DNA of 64,000 nucleotides, from assembly GCA_031271965.1 (NCBI GenBank), contig JAISUS010000028.1, positions 434,001 through 498,000 on the forward strand, given 5' to 3'. This document shows positions 44,622 to 53,217 of this stretch, in pieces. A program made the position numbers and the translations under genes. Position 1 is the stretch's first letter; each line of letters opens with the position of its first letter. The notes below the pieces were generated by a model. It had not been told where the DNA came from and did not search any database. It was given only the letters and a program-made list of their open reading frames with translations. Source of the stretch: Prevotella sp. GTDB lineage: Bacteria > Bacteroidota > Bacteroidia > Bacteroidales > Dysgonomonadaceae.

Positions 44622-45326
44622 ATGTACCATTCCGTACAATTTATTTCTTTAGGTCCTGGTGATCCCGAGCTGGTTACAATCAAAGCATTAAAAGCTCTGC
44701 GACAGGCCGATGCCATATTTTATCCTGCTACGATAAATTCGGCCGGACAAACAATATCCCGCGCACTAGATATCCTTGTCCATCTCGAAATACCGTCAGA
44801 TAAGCTTTACCCATTCAATGTGCCCATGAACAAAAACCGCTCGTTGGCAATAGAAGCATATGAAAAAGCATCGGCCAAAATAGGTAATGAGCAACAGAAA
44901 GGTTCAAAAACGGCAGTAGTTGCAGAAGGCGATGCCGGTTTCTATTCATCGATTCATTATATATACGACAATCTGATCCTAAAGCGAATTCCAGTCGAAC
45001 ACATTGCCGGCGTTCCGGCTTTTATTGCTTGCGGAGCTTTGGCTGGCATACATATCGCTAAACAAGAAGAGGAACTGATCGTTATTCCTGGAATAGTGAC
45101 AGAAGACGAATTGTCGATCCACCTTCAGTCGGGAAAGACAATAGTAATAATGAAAGTTTCGCAGTGTTGTGATGCTATAAAATCGATTATAAAAAATCAG
45201 CCTCAGCCTACATACCATTATTTCGAGAATGCCGGTGTTGCCGGAAAAGAATATTATACGAATAATAAAAACGATATACAAAGCAGGACAATTCCGTATT
45301 TCTCACTAATGATAATAAAATCATGA
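44622..45326 (+). CDS. cbiL: precorrin-2 / cobalt-factor II C20-methyltransferase
   Basis: 234 residues from the ATG at 44622 (MYHSVQFISLGPGDPELVTI). The frame is open further upstream to a TTG at 44541, but that part overlaps the candidate terminator and does not resemble the family. The SAM-dependent tetrapyrrole methylase fold is clear: SLGPGDPELVTIKALKAL, VVAEGDAGFYSSIHYIYD and GVPAFIACGALAGI. In the early-cobalt pathway it methylates C20 of cobalt-factor II; in the late-cobalt pathway the homologue is CobI. CbiD and CbiG encoded nearby favour the former. It is the first gene under the riboswitch, and the next gene overlaps it by 4 bases. Confidence 0.92.
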   Translation: MYHSVQFISLGPGDPELVTIKALKALRQADAIFYPATINSAGQTISRALDILVHLEIPSDKLYPFNVPMNKNRSLAIEAYEKASAKIGNEQQKGSKTAVVAEGDAGFYSSIHYIYDNLILKRIPVEHIAGVPAFIACGALAGIHIAKQEEELIVIPGIVTEDELSIHLQSGKTIVIMKVSQCCDAIKSIIKNQPQPTYHYFENAGVAGKEYYTNNKNDIQSRTIPYFSLMIIKS

Positions 45327-46465
45327 TTTATAGAGTAGTATACATACTTTTGGCAATAGCCATATTCAGTTCTTCGTGCAACAACAAGAAAGACCAATCT
45401 TCGTCTGCTACCGGTAATTCCTCCGGAGATTCTGCTCATGTGCAGATAAAATATGCCAAAGGTCTGGCTATAACATATCACAACAACTACAGGTTGATAG
45501 ACATAAGCGATCCCGAAGGCAAGAACGAAACCGTATATCATTACGCACTTGTATCTAAAGGACAATCTATAGAAAATATTCCTAAGGATTATATAGTTAT
45601 AGAAACTCCGGTAGAGAAAGTCATCTGTATGACAACTCTGCAATTGTCAAGCTTTATAAAACTCGATGCACTAGACCGGGTTATTGGTATGCCAAGTACA
45701 CATTATCTGTTCAACGAACAGATGAAACAACGTATCGAAGAAGGTAAAACAGCCCGCATAGGAATAGAAGGTAATTTCGACAACGAACTGATCCTTTCTC
45801 TCAATCCCGATCTGATTCTGGTATCACCGTTCAAACGCGGAGGATACGAATCCATAAAAGACCTGGATGTTCCGTTAGTCAGTTTCCTCGGCTATAAAGA
45901 GACTACTCCACTCGGACAAGCTGAATGGATTAAGTTTACAGCTATGTTGCTGGGAATGGAAGATAAAGCAAATACAATGTTCGATGCCATCGAAAAACGA
46001 TACAATGAGTTATTGGATCTTACGACATCCATCACAAAAAAACCCGTGGTACTGAGCGGAGAAATGCGTTCGGGCAATTGGTATGTAGTAGGAGGTAAAA
46101 GCTATCTGGCACAACAATTCCGCGATGCCGGAGCAGAATATTTTTTGAAAAACAACGACGAAACGGGTGGAATAAATATGGATTTTGAGTCTGTATACGC
46201 ACAAGGAGCCAATGCGGACTATTGGCGACTATTGGTTAGCCATACCGGCGATTACTCATACGATGCATTAAAACAGAGCGATGGCCGTTATACCGATTTC
46301 AAAGCGTTTAAAGAGAAAAAGGTAGTTTACTGTAATCTCCGTCAAAAACCATTCTATGAAAATACTCCGGTAGAACCGGAAGTCGTTCTTGCCGACCTGA
46401 TAAAAGCCTTTTATCCCGATTTGTTACCCGGTTACAAACCTGTCTATTACGAGATGTTGAAATAA
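45323..46465 (+). CDS. BtuF/FecB-like substrate-binding lipoprotein of ABC importer
   Basis: 380 residues. Lipoprotein signal ending in FSSSC. The periplasmic-binding-protein type III fold is seen in PVEKVICMTTLQLSSFIKLD, RIGIEGNFDNELILSLNPDL (typical 'NPDLILVSPF' continuation) and a C-terminal lobe ending LADLIKAFYPDLLPGY. It overlaps cbiL by ATGA and is followed by the permease and ATPase genes. Under the cobalamin riboswitch the likely cargo is a corrinoid; related Bacteroidota proteins also bind siderophores or haem, so cargo is inferred from regulation. Confidence 0.85.
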   Translation: MIYRVVYILLAIAIFSSSCNNKKDQSSSATGNSSGDSAHVQIKYAKGLAITYHNNYRLIDISDPEGKNETVYHYALVSKGQSIENIPKDYIVIETPVEKVICMTTLQLSSFIKLDALDRVIGMPSTHYLFNEQMKQRIEEGKTARIGIEGNFDNELILSLNPDLILVSPFKRGGYESIKDLDVPLVSFLGYKETTPLGQAEWIKFTAMLLGMEDKANTMFDAIEKRYNELLDLTTSITKKPVVLSGEMRSGNWYVVGGKSYLAQQFRDAGAEYFLKNNDETGGINMDFESVYAQGANADYWRLLVSHTGDYSYDALKQSDGRYTDFKAFKEKKVVYCNLRQKPFYENTPVEPEVVLADLIKAFYPDLLPGYKPVYYEMLK

Positions 46466-46474
46466 AAAGCAGGA

Positions 46475-47515
46475 ATGAAGGGGCAAAAAGACATTATATT
46501 ATTATCAGTCATATCATTGACTATCCTGCTGTTCTTTTTTCTGAACTTGCTTTTAGGTACTATATCTATCCCTCCGGGCTCTATCTGGAATATAATATGG
46601 GATTCGGGCAATGAGTCCGAAATATGGAAAAATATTATATGGAAAACCCGATTTCCTCAGGCACTAACAGCCCTTGTTGCCGGTGCGGGATTATCTATCA
46701 GCGGATTACAGATGCAAACTGTCTTTCGCAATCCATTGGCAGGTCCATCCGAACTGGGTATCAGTTCGGGAGCCAGTCTTGGCGTTGCACTTATGATATT
46801 ACTGTCGGGTAGCATCGGTGGTATTGCACTAAGCAAAATCGGTTTTTTCGGAGAAATAGCTATTTCTGTCGCAGCCATTTTAGGAGCATTAGCCGTTATG
46901 TCAATAATTATAGCTATTTCACAACGCGTAAGAGGCAATGTAATATTGCTGATTATAGGTGTGATGATCGGCTATATAGCCACTGCCATTATAGGCGTAC
47001 TCAAATTTTTCAGCAACGACGAAGACATCAGGGCCTATGTCATCTGGGGATTGGGTAGCTTCTCAAAAGTGTCGGGCAATCAGGTTTATACCTTTGCCTG
47101 CATCATGTTGATACTTATCCCTTTGTCATTCCTCCTCATCAAGACCTTAAATCTGATGCTGTTAGGCGAAAGTTATGCCCGTAATCTGGGATTGAATATC
47201 AAACGGGCAAGGCTATATACCATTATCTGTTCTTGCTTATTAACTGCTATTACCACAGCATATTGCGGCCCTATCGTCTTTCTGGGGTTGGCCGTACCAC
47301 ATTTGTGCCGTACCATATTCCGCACATCGGATCATCGCATACTGATGCCAGCCGTTATGTTAACAGGCTCCTCGCTGGCATTACTTTGCAATCTGATAGC
47401 CCGCATGCCAGGTTTCGAAGGAGCATTACCCATCAATTCCGTAACAGCGCTTATCGGTGCTCCTATTGTCATATCGGTTCTTTTCAGCAAACGTAAAAAC
47501 GAAATCGCAGTATGA
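46475..47515 (+). CDS. btuC: BtuC/FecCD-family ABC permease
   Basis: 346 residues with about ten transmembrane helices. Family motifs include LGTISIPPGSIWNIIW near the start, TRFPQALTALVAGAGLSISG, QTVFRNPLAGPSELGISSGA and VPHLCRTIFRTSDHR in the cytosolic coupling loop region. It forms the inner-membrane channel of the corrinoid (or iron chelate) importer with the ATPase encoded immediately downstream, which it overlaps by 4 bases (ATGA). Confidence 0.88.
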   Translation: MKGQKDIILLSVISLTILLFFFLNLLLGTISIPPGSIWNIIWDSGNESEIWKNIIWKTRFPQALTALVAGAGLSISGLQMQTVFRNPLAGPSELGISSGASLGVALMILLSGSIGGIALSKIGFFGEIAISVAAILGALAVMSIIIAISQRVRGNVILLIIGVMIGYIATAIIGVLKFFSNDEDIRAYVIWGLGSFSKVSGNQVYTFACIMLILIPLSFLLIKTLNLMLLGESYARNLGLNIKRARLYTIICSCLLTAITTAYCGPIVFLGLAVPHLCRTIFRTSDHRILMPAVMLTGSSLALLCNLIARMPGFEGALPINSVTALIGAPIVISVLFSKRKNEIAV

Positions 47516-48510
47516 AAGAACACTCAATACATATCGACGATCTAGCAATAGGTTATAGAGCCAGAAACAATGATAATCTTGTTGCCGAACATATTACAGC
47601 CGATATATTCAGCGGAGAACTCACCTGCCTGCTTGGTGCTAACGGGGTCGGCAAATCGACACTGTTGCGTACATTGTCGGCATTCCAGCCCAAACTGTCG
47701 GGACAAATATTTCTGAGAGAAAAGGAAATAGATTCGTTCACAGAAAAGGAACTGTCAAATCTTATAGCAGTAGTACTGACTGAAAAATGCGAGATAAAAA
47801 ATATGACCGCCCGCGAGCTTATCGGATTGGGACGTAGTCCTTACACGGGTTTTTGGGGTAAATTAAGTAAAGAAGATTATAAAATAGTAGACTATGCCAT
47901 ATCACTGGTACGGATCGAAAATCTATCTTCTCGTTCGATAGATACACTGAGCGATGGCGAACGTCAGAAGGTTATGATAGCCAAAGCTCTGGCACAGGAA
48001 ACTCCTGTTATATTTTTGGACGAGCCGACTGCTTTCCTCGATTTTCCGAGCAAGGTAGAAATTATGCAGTTGCTACACAGACTTTCGCGTGCTACCGGCA
48101 AAATCATCTTCCTGTCGACACACGATCTCGAGCTGGCTTTGCAGATTGCAGACCGCATCTGGCTGATGGATAAACAATCAGGTGTGCGCATAGGTGTTCC
48201 CGAAGACTTGTCACTGGATGGAAGCCTAAGTAATTTCTTTGCGCGAAAAGGTATTATCTTCGATCAGAATACAGGTCTGTTCCGCATAGAGAATAATACT
48301 AACAGGCAGATAAAATTAATAGGGCACGGACGTAAATACACAATGATACGCAAAGCCTTGCTGCGCAACGGTGTATTGGCATCGCGCGATGCACAGTCCG
48401 AAGAATATATACAGATAGAAGATGAATCGTACCTATTGTGTCTGTCGGGTAAGCAACCGGTACCGGTTGGTACAATAGATGAAATGTTAACTTACTTTGT
48501 AGAACAATGA
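47512..48510 (+). CDS. btuD: ABC transporter ATPase, BtuD/FecE-like, with C-terminal extension
   Basis: 332 residues. Walker A GANGVGKSTLL, signature LSDGERQKVMIAKALAQE, Walker B VIFLDEPTAFLD and switch His in STHDLELAL are all intact within about 1-250. The remaining ~80 residues (GIIFDQNTGLFRIENNTNRQ onward to the end) form an extra alpha/beta domain not found in BtuD or FecE of enterics. It powers the importer with the preceding two genes and overlaps the next gene by 4 bases. The extension could be regulatory; its role is unknown. Confidence 0.88.
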   Translation: MKEHSIHIDDLAIGYRARNNDNLVAEHITADIFSGELTCLLGANGVGKSTLLRTLSAFQPKLSGQIFLREKEIDSFTEKELSNLIAVVLTEKCEIKNMTARELIGLGRSPYTGFWGKLSKEDYKIVDYAISLVRIENLSSRSIDTLSDGERQKVMIAKALAQETPVIFLDEPTAFLDFPSKVEIMQLLHRLSRATGKIIFLSTHDLELALQIADRIWLMDKQSGVRIGVPEDLSLDGSLSNFFARKGIIFDQNTGLFRIENNTNRQIKLIGHGRKYTMIRKALLRNGVLASRDAQSEEYIQIEDESYLLCLSGKQPVPVGTIDEMLTYFVEQ

Positions 48511-50330
48511 TTCTGATATTTGGAGGAACAACCGAAGGGCGTCACGCCGTACATGTATGTGATGAGGCGCATAAACCTTATTACTACTCTACCAAAGGTG
48601 ATGGACAACATATAGAAAGTATGAGTGCTATCAGGTTGACAGGAGCCTTGGACAAAAATGCTTTGATCGGCATTTGCAAGGAATACGGTATCCGTCTGAT
48701 TGTAGATGCTGCACACCCTTTTGCCGAAGCTCTACACCAGACTATTGCCGAAGCCTCAGAATATATGCAGATACCTGTTATCTGCTACGAACGTAATTAC
48801 CCCGAACACGACAACAATTTGATATGGTTAGATTCGTATGAGCAGGCTATCGATTATTTAGAAGAAAATAATATTAACAACCTGCTTGCATTGACAGGAG
48901 TAAATACAATAAGTAAGTTAAAACGTTACTGGCTATCACATAAATGCTGGTTCAGGATATTAGACAGAAAAGAATCGCATACTGTTGCAAACAAAGAAGG
49001 GTTTCCGTCCGAATATATCATTTACTATAATCAGGGCGATGACGAAATTCCTGTCTTTTCAAAGCTGAAACCTCAGGCTGTTATAACCAAAGAAAGTGGC
49101 GATTCGGGAGGATTTAACGAAAAAGTAGAAGCTGCCCGAAAGTTGGGTATTCTCATGCTCGTGGTAAAACGTCCGCCATTGTCAGACAAATTCATCCCGG
49201 TATACGGCAGGCATGGTTTACGTAAGACAATAGAGGAATTACTTCCCGATTTTTTTGAACTTAAGACCGGTTATACAACTGGAACATGCGCCACTGCCGC
49301 TACAAAAGCTGCTCTTTCGGCACTGCTTACACATGAAACCATCGATGAAGTAAGCATTACCCTCCCCAACGGAGAACAAATAATGATACCGATTAACAAT
49401 ACCTGCATCGACCAATCGGAAGCAACCGCCACTGTGATAAAAGATTCGGGCGACGATCCGGATGTAACCAATGGAAAGAAAATTTGTTCTACCGTAAGGT
49501 TGAATACAGAACACAAAGGAGTCCGTTTTCTGCAAGGCGAAGGTGTGGGAATAGTCACCTTGCCCGGTCTCGGGCTTGAAATTGGAGGACCGGCCATAAA
49601 TGCTACTCCCCGTCAAATGATGAAGCGGGAAGTATTCAAAGTTTTGCGTCATTATCAGGACAAATTGCCCTTAAGCGGATTAAAAACAGGTGTGGATATA
49701 ACAATCTCAGTACCCAATGGCAGAAAAATAGCTCAGAAAACATTCAATCCAAAACTAGGTATAGAAGGCGGAATATCAATTATAGGTACATCTGGTATTG
49801 TAAAACCCTTTTCGGCAGAGGCTTTCGTCAATTCTATCCGTCGCGAGATGCAAGTAGCAAAAGCATTAGGTTGTGAACGGGTTGTTATCAATTCGGGAGC
49901 AAAAAGCGAAAAATATGTGAAAGCTGTCTACCCCACCCTGCCGCCACAGGCTTTTATTCATTACGGCAATTTTATAGGCGAAACTATTAAAATAGCGTCC
50001 GACTTAGGCTTCGACGCGGTGACTATGGGTATTATGATAGGAAAAGCTGTAAAACTGGCGGAAGGTTCGTTAGATACGCATAGCAAGAAAGTAGTTATGA
50101 ATAAGGAATTTATTTTTGAGTTAGCCAATAAAGCAGGCTGTTCAGAAACCACATTGTCTGAGATACAAAATATAACAATGGCTCGCCAGCTATGGAATAT
50201 CATCCCGACTAAAAATCAATTGTTTTTCAAGTTGCTACTAAACAAGTGCAAAGAAACTTGCGCTTCGCTACTACCTGATGGTAAACTCACTATTTTATTG
50301 ATAGACGAAGAAGGGCTGATTCTCAGCTAA
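48507..50330 (+). CDS. CbiJ-CbiD fusion: precorrin-6A reductase + cobalt-precorrin-5B C1-methyltransferase
   Basis: 607 residues carrying two enzymes. Residues about 1-245 are a CbiJ/CobK reductase: MILIFGGTTEGRHAV, IVDAAHPFAEALHQTIAEA and LALTGVNTISKLKRYW. Residues about 250-607 are CbiD: LKTGYTTGTCATAATKAALS, VTLPGLGLEIGGPAINATPR and INSGAKSEKYVKAVYP. CbiD methylates C1 of cobalt-precorrin-5B and CbiJ reduces cobalt-precorrin-6A, so the fusion joins consecutive steps. CbiD is a marker of the early-cobalt (anaerobic) route. It is the last gene of the riboswitch operon; its stop overlaps the end of the leftward cobC gene by 4 bases and no terminator is visible. Confidence 0.93.
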   Translation: MILIFGGTTEGRHAVHVCDEAHKPYYYSTKGDGQHIESMSAIRLTGALDKNALIGICKEYGIRLIVDAAHPFAEALHQTIAEASEYMQIPVICYERNYPEHDNNLIWLDSYEQAIDYLEENNINNLLALTGVNTISKLKRYWLSHKCWFRILDRKESHTVANKEGFPSEYIIYYNQGDDEIPVFSKLKPQAVITKESGDSGGFNEKVEAARKLGILMLVVKRPPLSDKFIPVYGRHGLRKTIEELLPDFFELKTGYTTGTCATAATKAALSALLTHETIDEVSITLPNGEQIMIPINNTCIDQSEATATVIKDSGDDPDVTNGKKICSTVRLNTEHKGVRFLQGEGVGIVTLPGLGLEIGGPAINATPRQMMKREVFKVLRHYQDKLPLSGLKTGVDITISVPNGRKIAQKTFNPKLGIEGGISIIGTSGIVKPFSAEAFVNSIRREMQVAKALGCERVVINSGAKSEKYVKAVYPTLPPQAFIHYGNFIGETIKIASDLGFDAVTMGIMIGKAVKLAEGSLDTHSKKVVMNKEFIFELANKAGCSETTLSEIQNITMARQLWNIIPTKNQLFFKLLLNKCKETCASLLPDGKLTILLIDEEGLILS

Positions 50331-50848
50331 CACTGAAACACTACAACTTCGCCATATTGAGGCATCAAATCAAAGGTTTGCTTTATATCTGCCTCACCAA
50401 AATAGACACGTGCGCAACTGATTACACCGCCATGAGCAAAGATCAGCACATTATCGGTATCACGTTCTTTCAATTTATCGAAGAACAAAGCGACACGGTT
50501 GTACATCTGGGCAAACGATTCTCCATTTGGAGCAGGGTTATTTACCCAATCGTCTTTCCATACTGTCATGTCCAAATCGTCCCACATATGCATCTCCCAA
50601 TCTCCCATATGCAGTTCTTTCAAACAGTCGTGATATTTTACAACATTGCCATATCCACAATATTTGGCCAACTTACGACAGCGGCTCAACGGACTGGAAT
50701 AGATTAAGTCAAAATCTATATTTTCCAGATTCTTTTTTACAATTTCGGCTTCTTCTGAGAAGGTCTCCCTCAAGGGTACATTCGTTTGTCCGTAACAAGT
50801 ACCCTGAGGCACTTCAACCGCCGTATGGCGGACCATATATATATTCAT
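50327..50848 (-). CDS. cobC: histidine phosphatase, probable alpha-ribazole phosphatase
   Basis: 173 residues from the ATG at 50848 (MNIYMVRHTAVEVPQG), which overlaps the cobS stop as ATGA; the longer frame to 50926 lies inside cobS and lacks family likeness. The phosphoglycerate-mutase-like motif VRHT, the following CYGQTNVPL, SSPLSRCRKLA and the second catalytic His in FAHGGVISC mark the branch 2 histidine phosphatase fold. With cobS and cobT upstream it should dephosphorylate alpha-ribazole 5'-phosphate or adenosylcobalamin 5'-phosphate in the last step of nucleotide-loop assembly. It is the last gene of the leftward operon. Confidence 0.87.
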   Translation of the reverse strand: MNIYMVRHTAVEVPQGTCYGQTNVPLRETFSEEAEIVKKNLENIDFDLIYSSPLSRCRKLAKYCGYGNVVKYHDCLKELHMGDWEMHMWDDLDMTVWKDDWVNNPAPNGESFAQMYNRVALFFDKLKERDTDNVLIFAHGGVISCARVYFGEADIKQTFDLMPQYGEVVVFQC

Positions 50849-51606
50849 AACTTTATCGCATTCATCAGAATAACTATTCCCAGATAGAAAGATACTTCGC
50901 AAAGCAGGAATAATGCCCCGCAACAATCGCCTGTATAACCCTGTATCTTCTTTTTCATCAAGGAAATAAGTATTACAAATATAATTAAAGGAAATATTAC
51001 AGCCAACCAGTATCGGACATTTAGCAAAAAAACAACAGGCAATAAGCCGAAAAAAGCAGATACAAGGAACGGTTTTACAGAGATCTTATTATAGACTACT
51101 TTCGTTTTGCTTGTTTCGGCCGTGCGGGCATAAGTCAGAAACAGAGTAATAAGAGAGCCGATAAGTTTACACAAAGGGTCTGCCGATAAAATAACCAGAC
51201 AGACGAACGGCAGAGGCAATGCGCACAATAAGTTGTATAGCAACAGAAAATAGATAATAAGTCCCAATACGCCATAAGTGCCTATGTGAGAATCCTTCAT
51301 TATCTCTAGAGTATGATTCTTTGTATTTCCTCCTCCAAAACCATCGAAGAAATCAGCCAGCCCATCCTCATGCAATCCCCCTGTAACAAGCAAGCGAGAA
51401 ACAATAGACAGAATTACAGCTATCGGCATAGGTAAAATCTGGACCGACATCCACAATACTCCGGCCATAACCGATGCTGTGAGCCATCCTGCTACAGGCC
51501 AATAATTAACAACCTGTTTATAGCATTCGGTCGGTACATTGAAGGCTTTTAGCCGCCAAAAAGGCAACCGCGTAAAAAATACAAATACTGCTGCTATCTC
51601 TTTCAT
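50845..51606 (-). CDS. cobS: adenosylcobinamide-GDP ribazoletransferase (cobalamin synthase)
   Basis: 253 residues, polytopic membrane protein. The family motif GGLHEDGLADFFDGFGGG (about 76-93) binds metal and substrate, and ADPLCKLIGSLITLFL and GDCCGALFLLCEVSFYL near the C-terminus are also conserved. It joins adenosylcobinamide-GDP to alpha-ribazole (phosphate) at the inner membrane. cobT lies 6 bases upstream and cobC overlaps its end. This CobS is not the AAA+ cobaltochelatase subunit of the same name. Confidence 0.94.
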   Translation of the reverse strand: MKEIAAVFVFFTRLPFWRLKAFNVPTECYKQVVNYWPVAGWLTASVMAGVLWMSVQILPMPIAVILSIVSRLLVTGGLHEDGLADFFDGFGGGNTKNHTLEIMKDSHIGTYGVLGLIIYFLLLYNLLCALPLPFVCLVILSADPLCKLIGSLITLFLTYARTAETSKTKVVYNKISVKPFLVSAFFGLLPVVFLLNVRYWLAVIFPLIIFVILISLMKKKIQGYTGDCCGALFLLCEVSFYLGIVILMNAIKL

Positions 51607-51612
51607 GTTAGC

Positions 51613-52656
51613 CTAATCGAAATATTTAGTAACCTGTATTTTTTTGAAAGAATTCATTTCATTTATCATTCTCACGGCTGAATCTATAATCGGATAAGCG
51701 CACAACGCTCCTGTACCCTCGCCCAGCCTCAACCCCAGATTGAGAATAGGAGTTGCCCCCAGATATTCCAGTAACAGCCTATGCCCCGCTTCATCTCCCT
51801 TATGTCCGAATATGGCGTAGTGCAGTACATTTTTATCTAACCGCGACGCGGCCAGCATACAATTAGTCATGATGAAACCATCGACTAAAATAATCATCTT
51901 CAACTCGGCGGCCTTCAGCATTGCTCCCACAGCCATAACCATTTCATATCCACCAAAATAACGCATATAATCCTCTGTAGAACGATCTCCGTTATAATTT
52001 TCCTGAGCACGTTTCAGAACGTTATATTTATGCGAAAGGATATTTCCCGAATCGTCGCAGCCTGCACCAACACAGAGTTTAAGATCAATACCAGCCATGC
52101 ACGACATCCACAGGGCGGAAGATGACGTATTGGTGATTCCCATTTCTCCGAAACTAATAACATTACACCCGTTGTCGTAACAGGCTTGCGTACATTCTGT
52201 ACCGTACTTTATAGCCAGTTCCATTTCATCTTTGGACATGGCTGCTTCGTGCAGATAGTTGCGGGTAGACTTACGAATCTTTTTATTGATGATAGGATCA
52301 TCCGAACCGAAGTCGTGGTTCACACCTGCATCGACAATCTGCAAATCGAAACCGTGCTGACGCGACAGAAAATTGATGCCTGCCCCTCCTGCCCAAAAAT
52401 TCAGAATCATCTGACGGGTAACTTCCTGAGGTGATGGGCTAACACCCTCGGCAGCAATACCATGATCGCCAGCAAAAACAATGTGGTACGGATGTGACAG
52501 TTTGGGTTCGAGAGTTTGCTGCACCCACCCTATTTGCATTGCCAGATTTTCAAGCACACCCAGCGAACCTTTCGGTTTGGTCAGATTGTCAATTTTGTCC
52601 TGTAGAAAGGAACGAATTTCATCTTTTGGTTTTTCGATATTGAAATGTAACAACAT
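51613..52656 (-). CDS. cobT: nicotinate-nucleotide--dimethylbenzimidazole phosphoribosyltransferase
   Basis: 347 residues, standard length. Motifs include [67 protein letters not shown] and the C-terminal [19 protein letters not shown], which contains the catalytic Glu. It activates the lower base as alpha-ribazole phosphate in the cytosol. A gap of 51 bases separates it from cobU upstream, without an evident promoter. No bza or bluB gene for making dimethylbenzimidazole is present, so the lower base may be adenine or be imported; this is inference. Confidence 0.95.
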   Translation of the reverse strand: MLLHFNIEKPKDEIRSFLQDKIDNLTKPKGSLGVLENLAMQIGWVQQTLEPKLSHPYHIVFAGDHGIAAEGVSPSPQEVTRQMILNFWAGGAGINFLSRQHGFDLQIVDAGVNHDFGSDDPIINKKIRKSTRNYLHEAAMSKDEMELAIKYGTECTQACYDNGCNVISFGEMGITNTSSSALWMSCMAGIDLKLCVGAGCDDSGNILSHKYNVLKRAQENYNGDRSTEDYMRYFGGYEMVMAVGAMLKAAELKMIILVDGFIMTNCMLAASRLDKNVLHYAIFGHKGDEAGHRLLLEYLGATPILNLGLRLGEGTGALCAYPIIDSAVRMINEMNSFKKIQVTKYFD

Positions 52657-52707
52657 ATTGAGTTTTATTTATAAATTTTCCGTATGAATTAATCTGATTT
52701 TTCCGAA

Positions 52708-53217
52708 TCATTTTATCCTGACAGGTATGCCCGACACCATCAGGTATACCTCATCGGCTTTGGATGCAATATACTGGTTGAGCCAGCCCTGAAGGTCGGC
52801 AAACTTCCGCTGAATCTCATTTTGTGATATTTCGCCCATGCCAATTTCATTGGTAACAAATATGAATTGTGAGTCCTGATTGGTAAAACGTTCAAATTCC
52901 TCTTTCAGGGCTTCGAGTGATTTCTCGACATCCGATTGTAAATCGAAAAAGAAATTGGTTGCCCACAGGGTTACACAATCTATTAGTACAACACGTCCGG
53001 CAAGTATATGCAGGCTCAGTTGCCTATCTTCTTCTATGTTTGTCCATTCATTTCCACGGCTAGCTTTATGCCGCCCTATGCGTATACGGTGTTCCTCATC
53101 CCACACACGTGAGGTAGCCAGATAGACAGGATTGGAAGAAAGCGACAACGCCAGTTTTTCGGCATAAGAACTTTTACCCGAACGTTGTCCACCAGTAATA
53201 AGCGTTATTTTTTTCAT
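52708..53217 (-). CDS. cobU: adenosylcobinamide kinase / adenosylcobinamide-phosphate guanylyltransferase
   Basis: 169 residues. P-loop GGQRSGKSSYAEKLA (9-23), YLATSRVWDEEHRIRIGRHK with the guanylylated His, WTNIEE, and DCVTLWATNFFF match CobU/CobP. It phosphorylates adenosylcobinamide and then transfers GMP, and so also serves corrinoid salvage. The start overlaps the end of the CbiG-CbiF gene by 4 bases (ATGA), indicating translational coupling. Confidence 0.95.
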   Translation of the reverse strand: MKKITLITGGQRSGKSSYAEKLALSLSSNPVYLATSRVWDEEHRIRIGRHKASRGNEWTNIEEDRQLSLHILAGRVVLIDCVTLWATNFFFDLQSDVEKSLEALKEEFERFTNQDSQFIFVTNEIGMGEISQNEIQRKFADLQGWLNQYIASKADEVYLMVSGIPVRIK

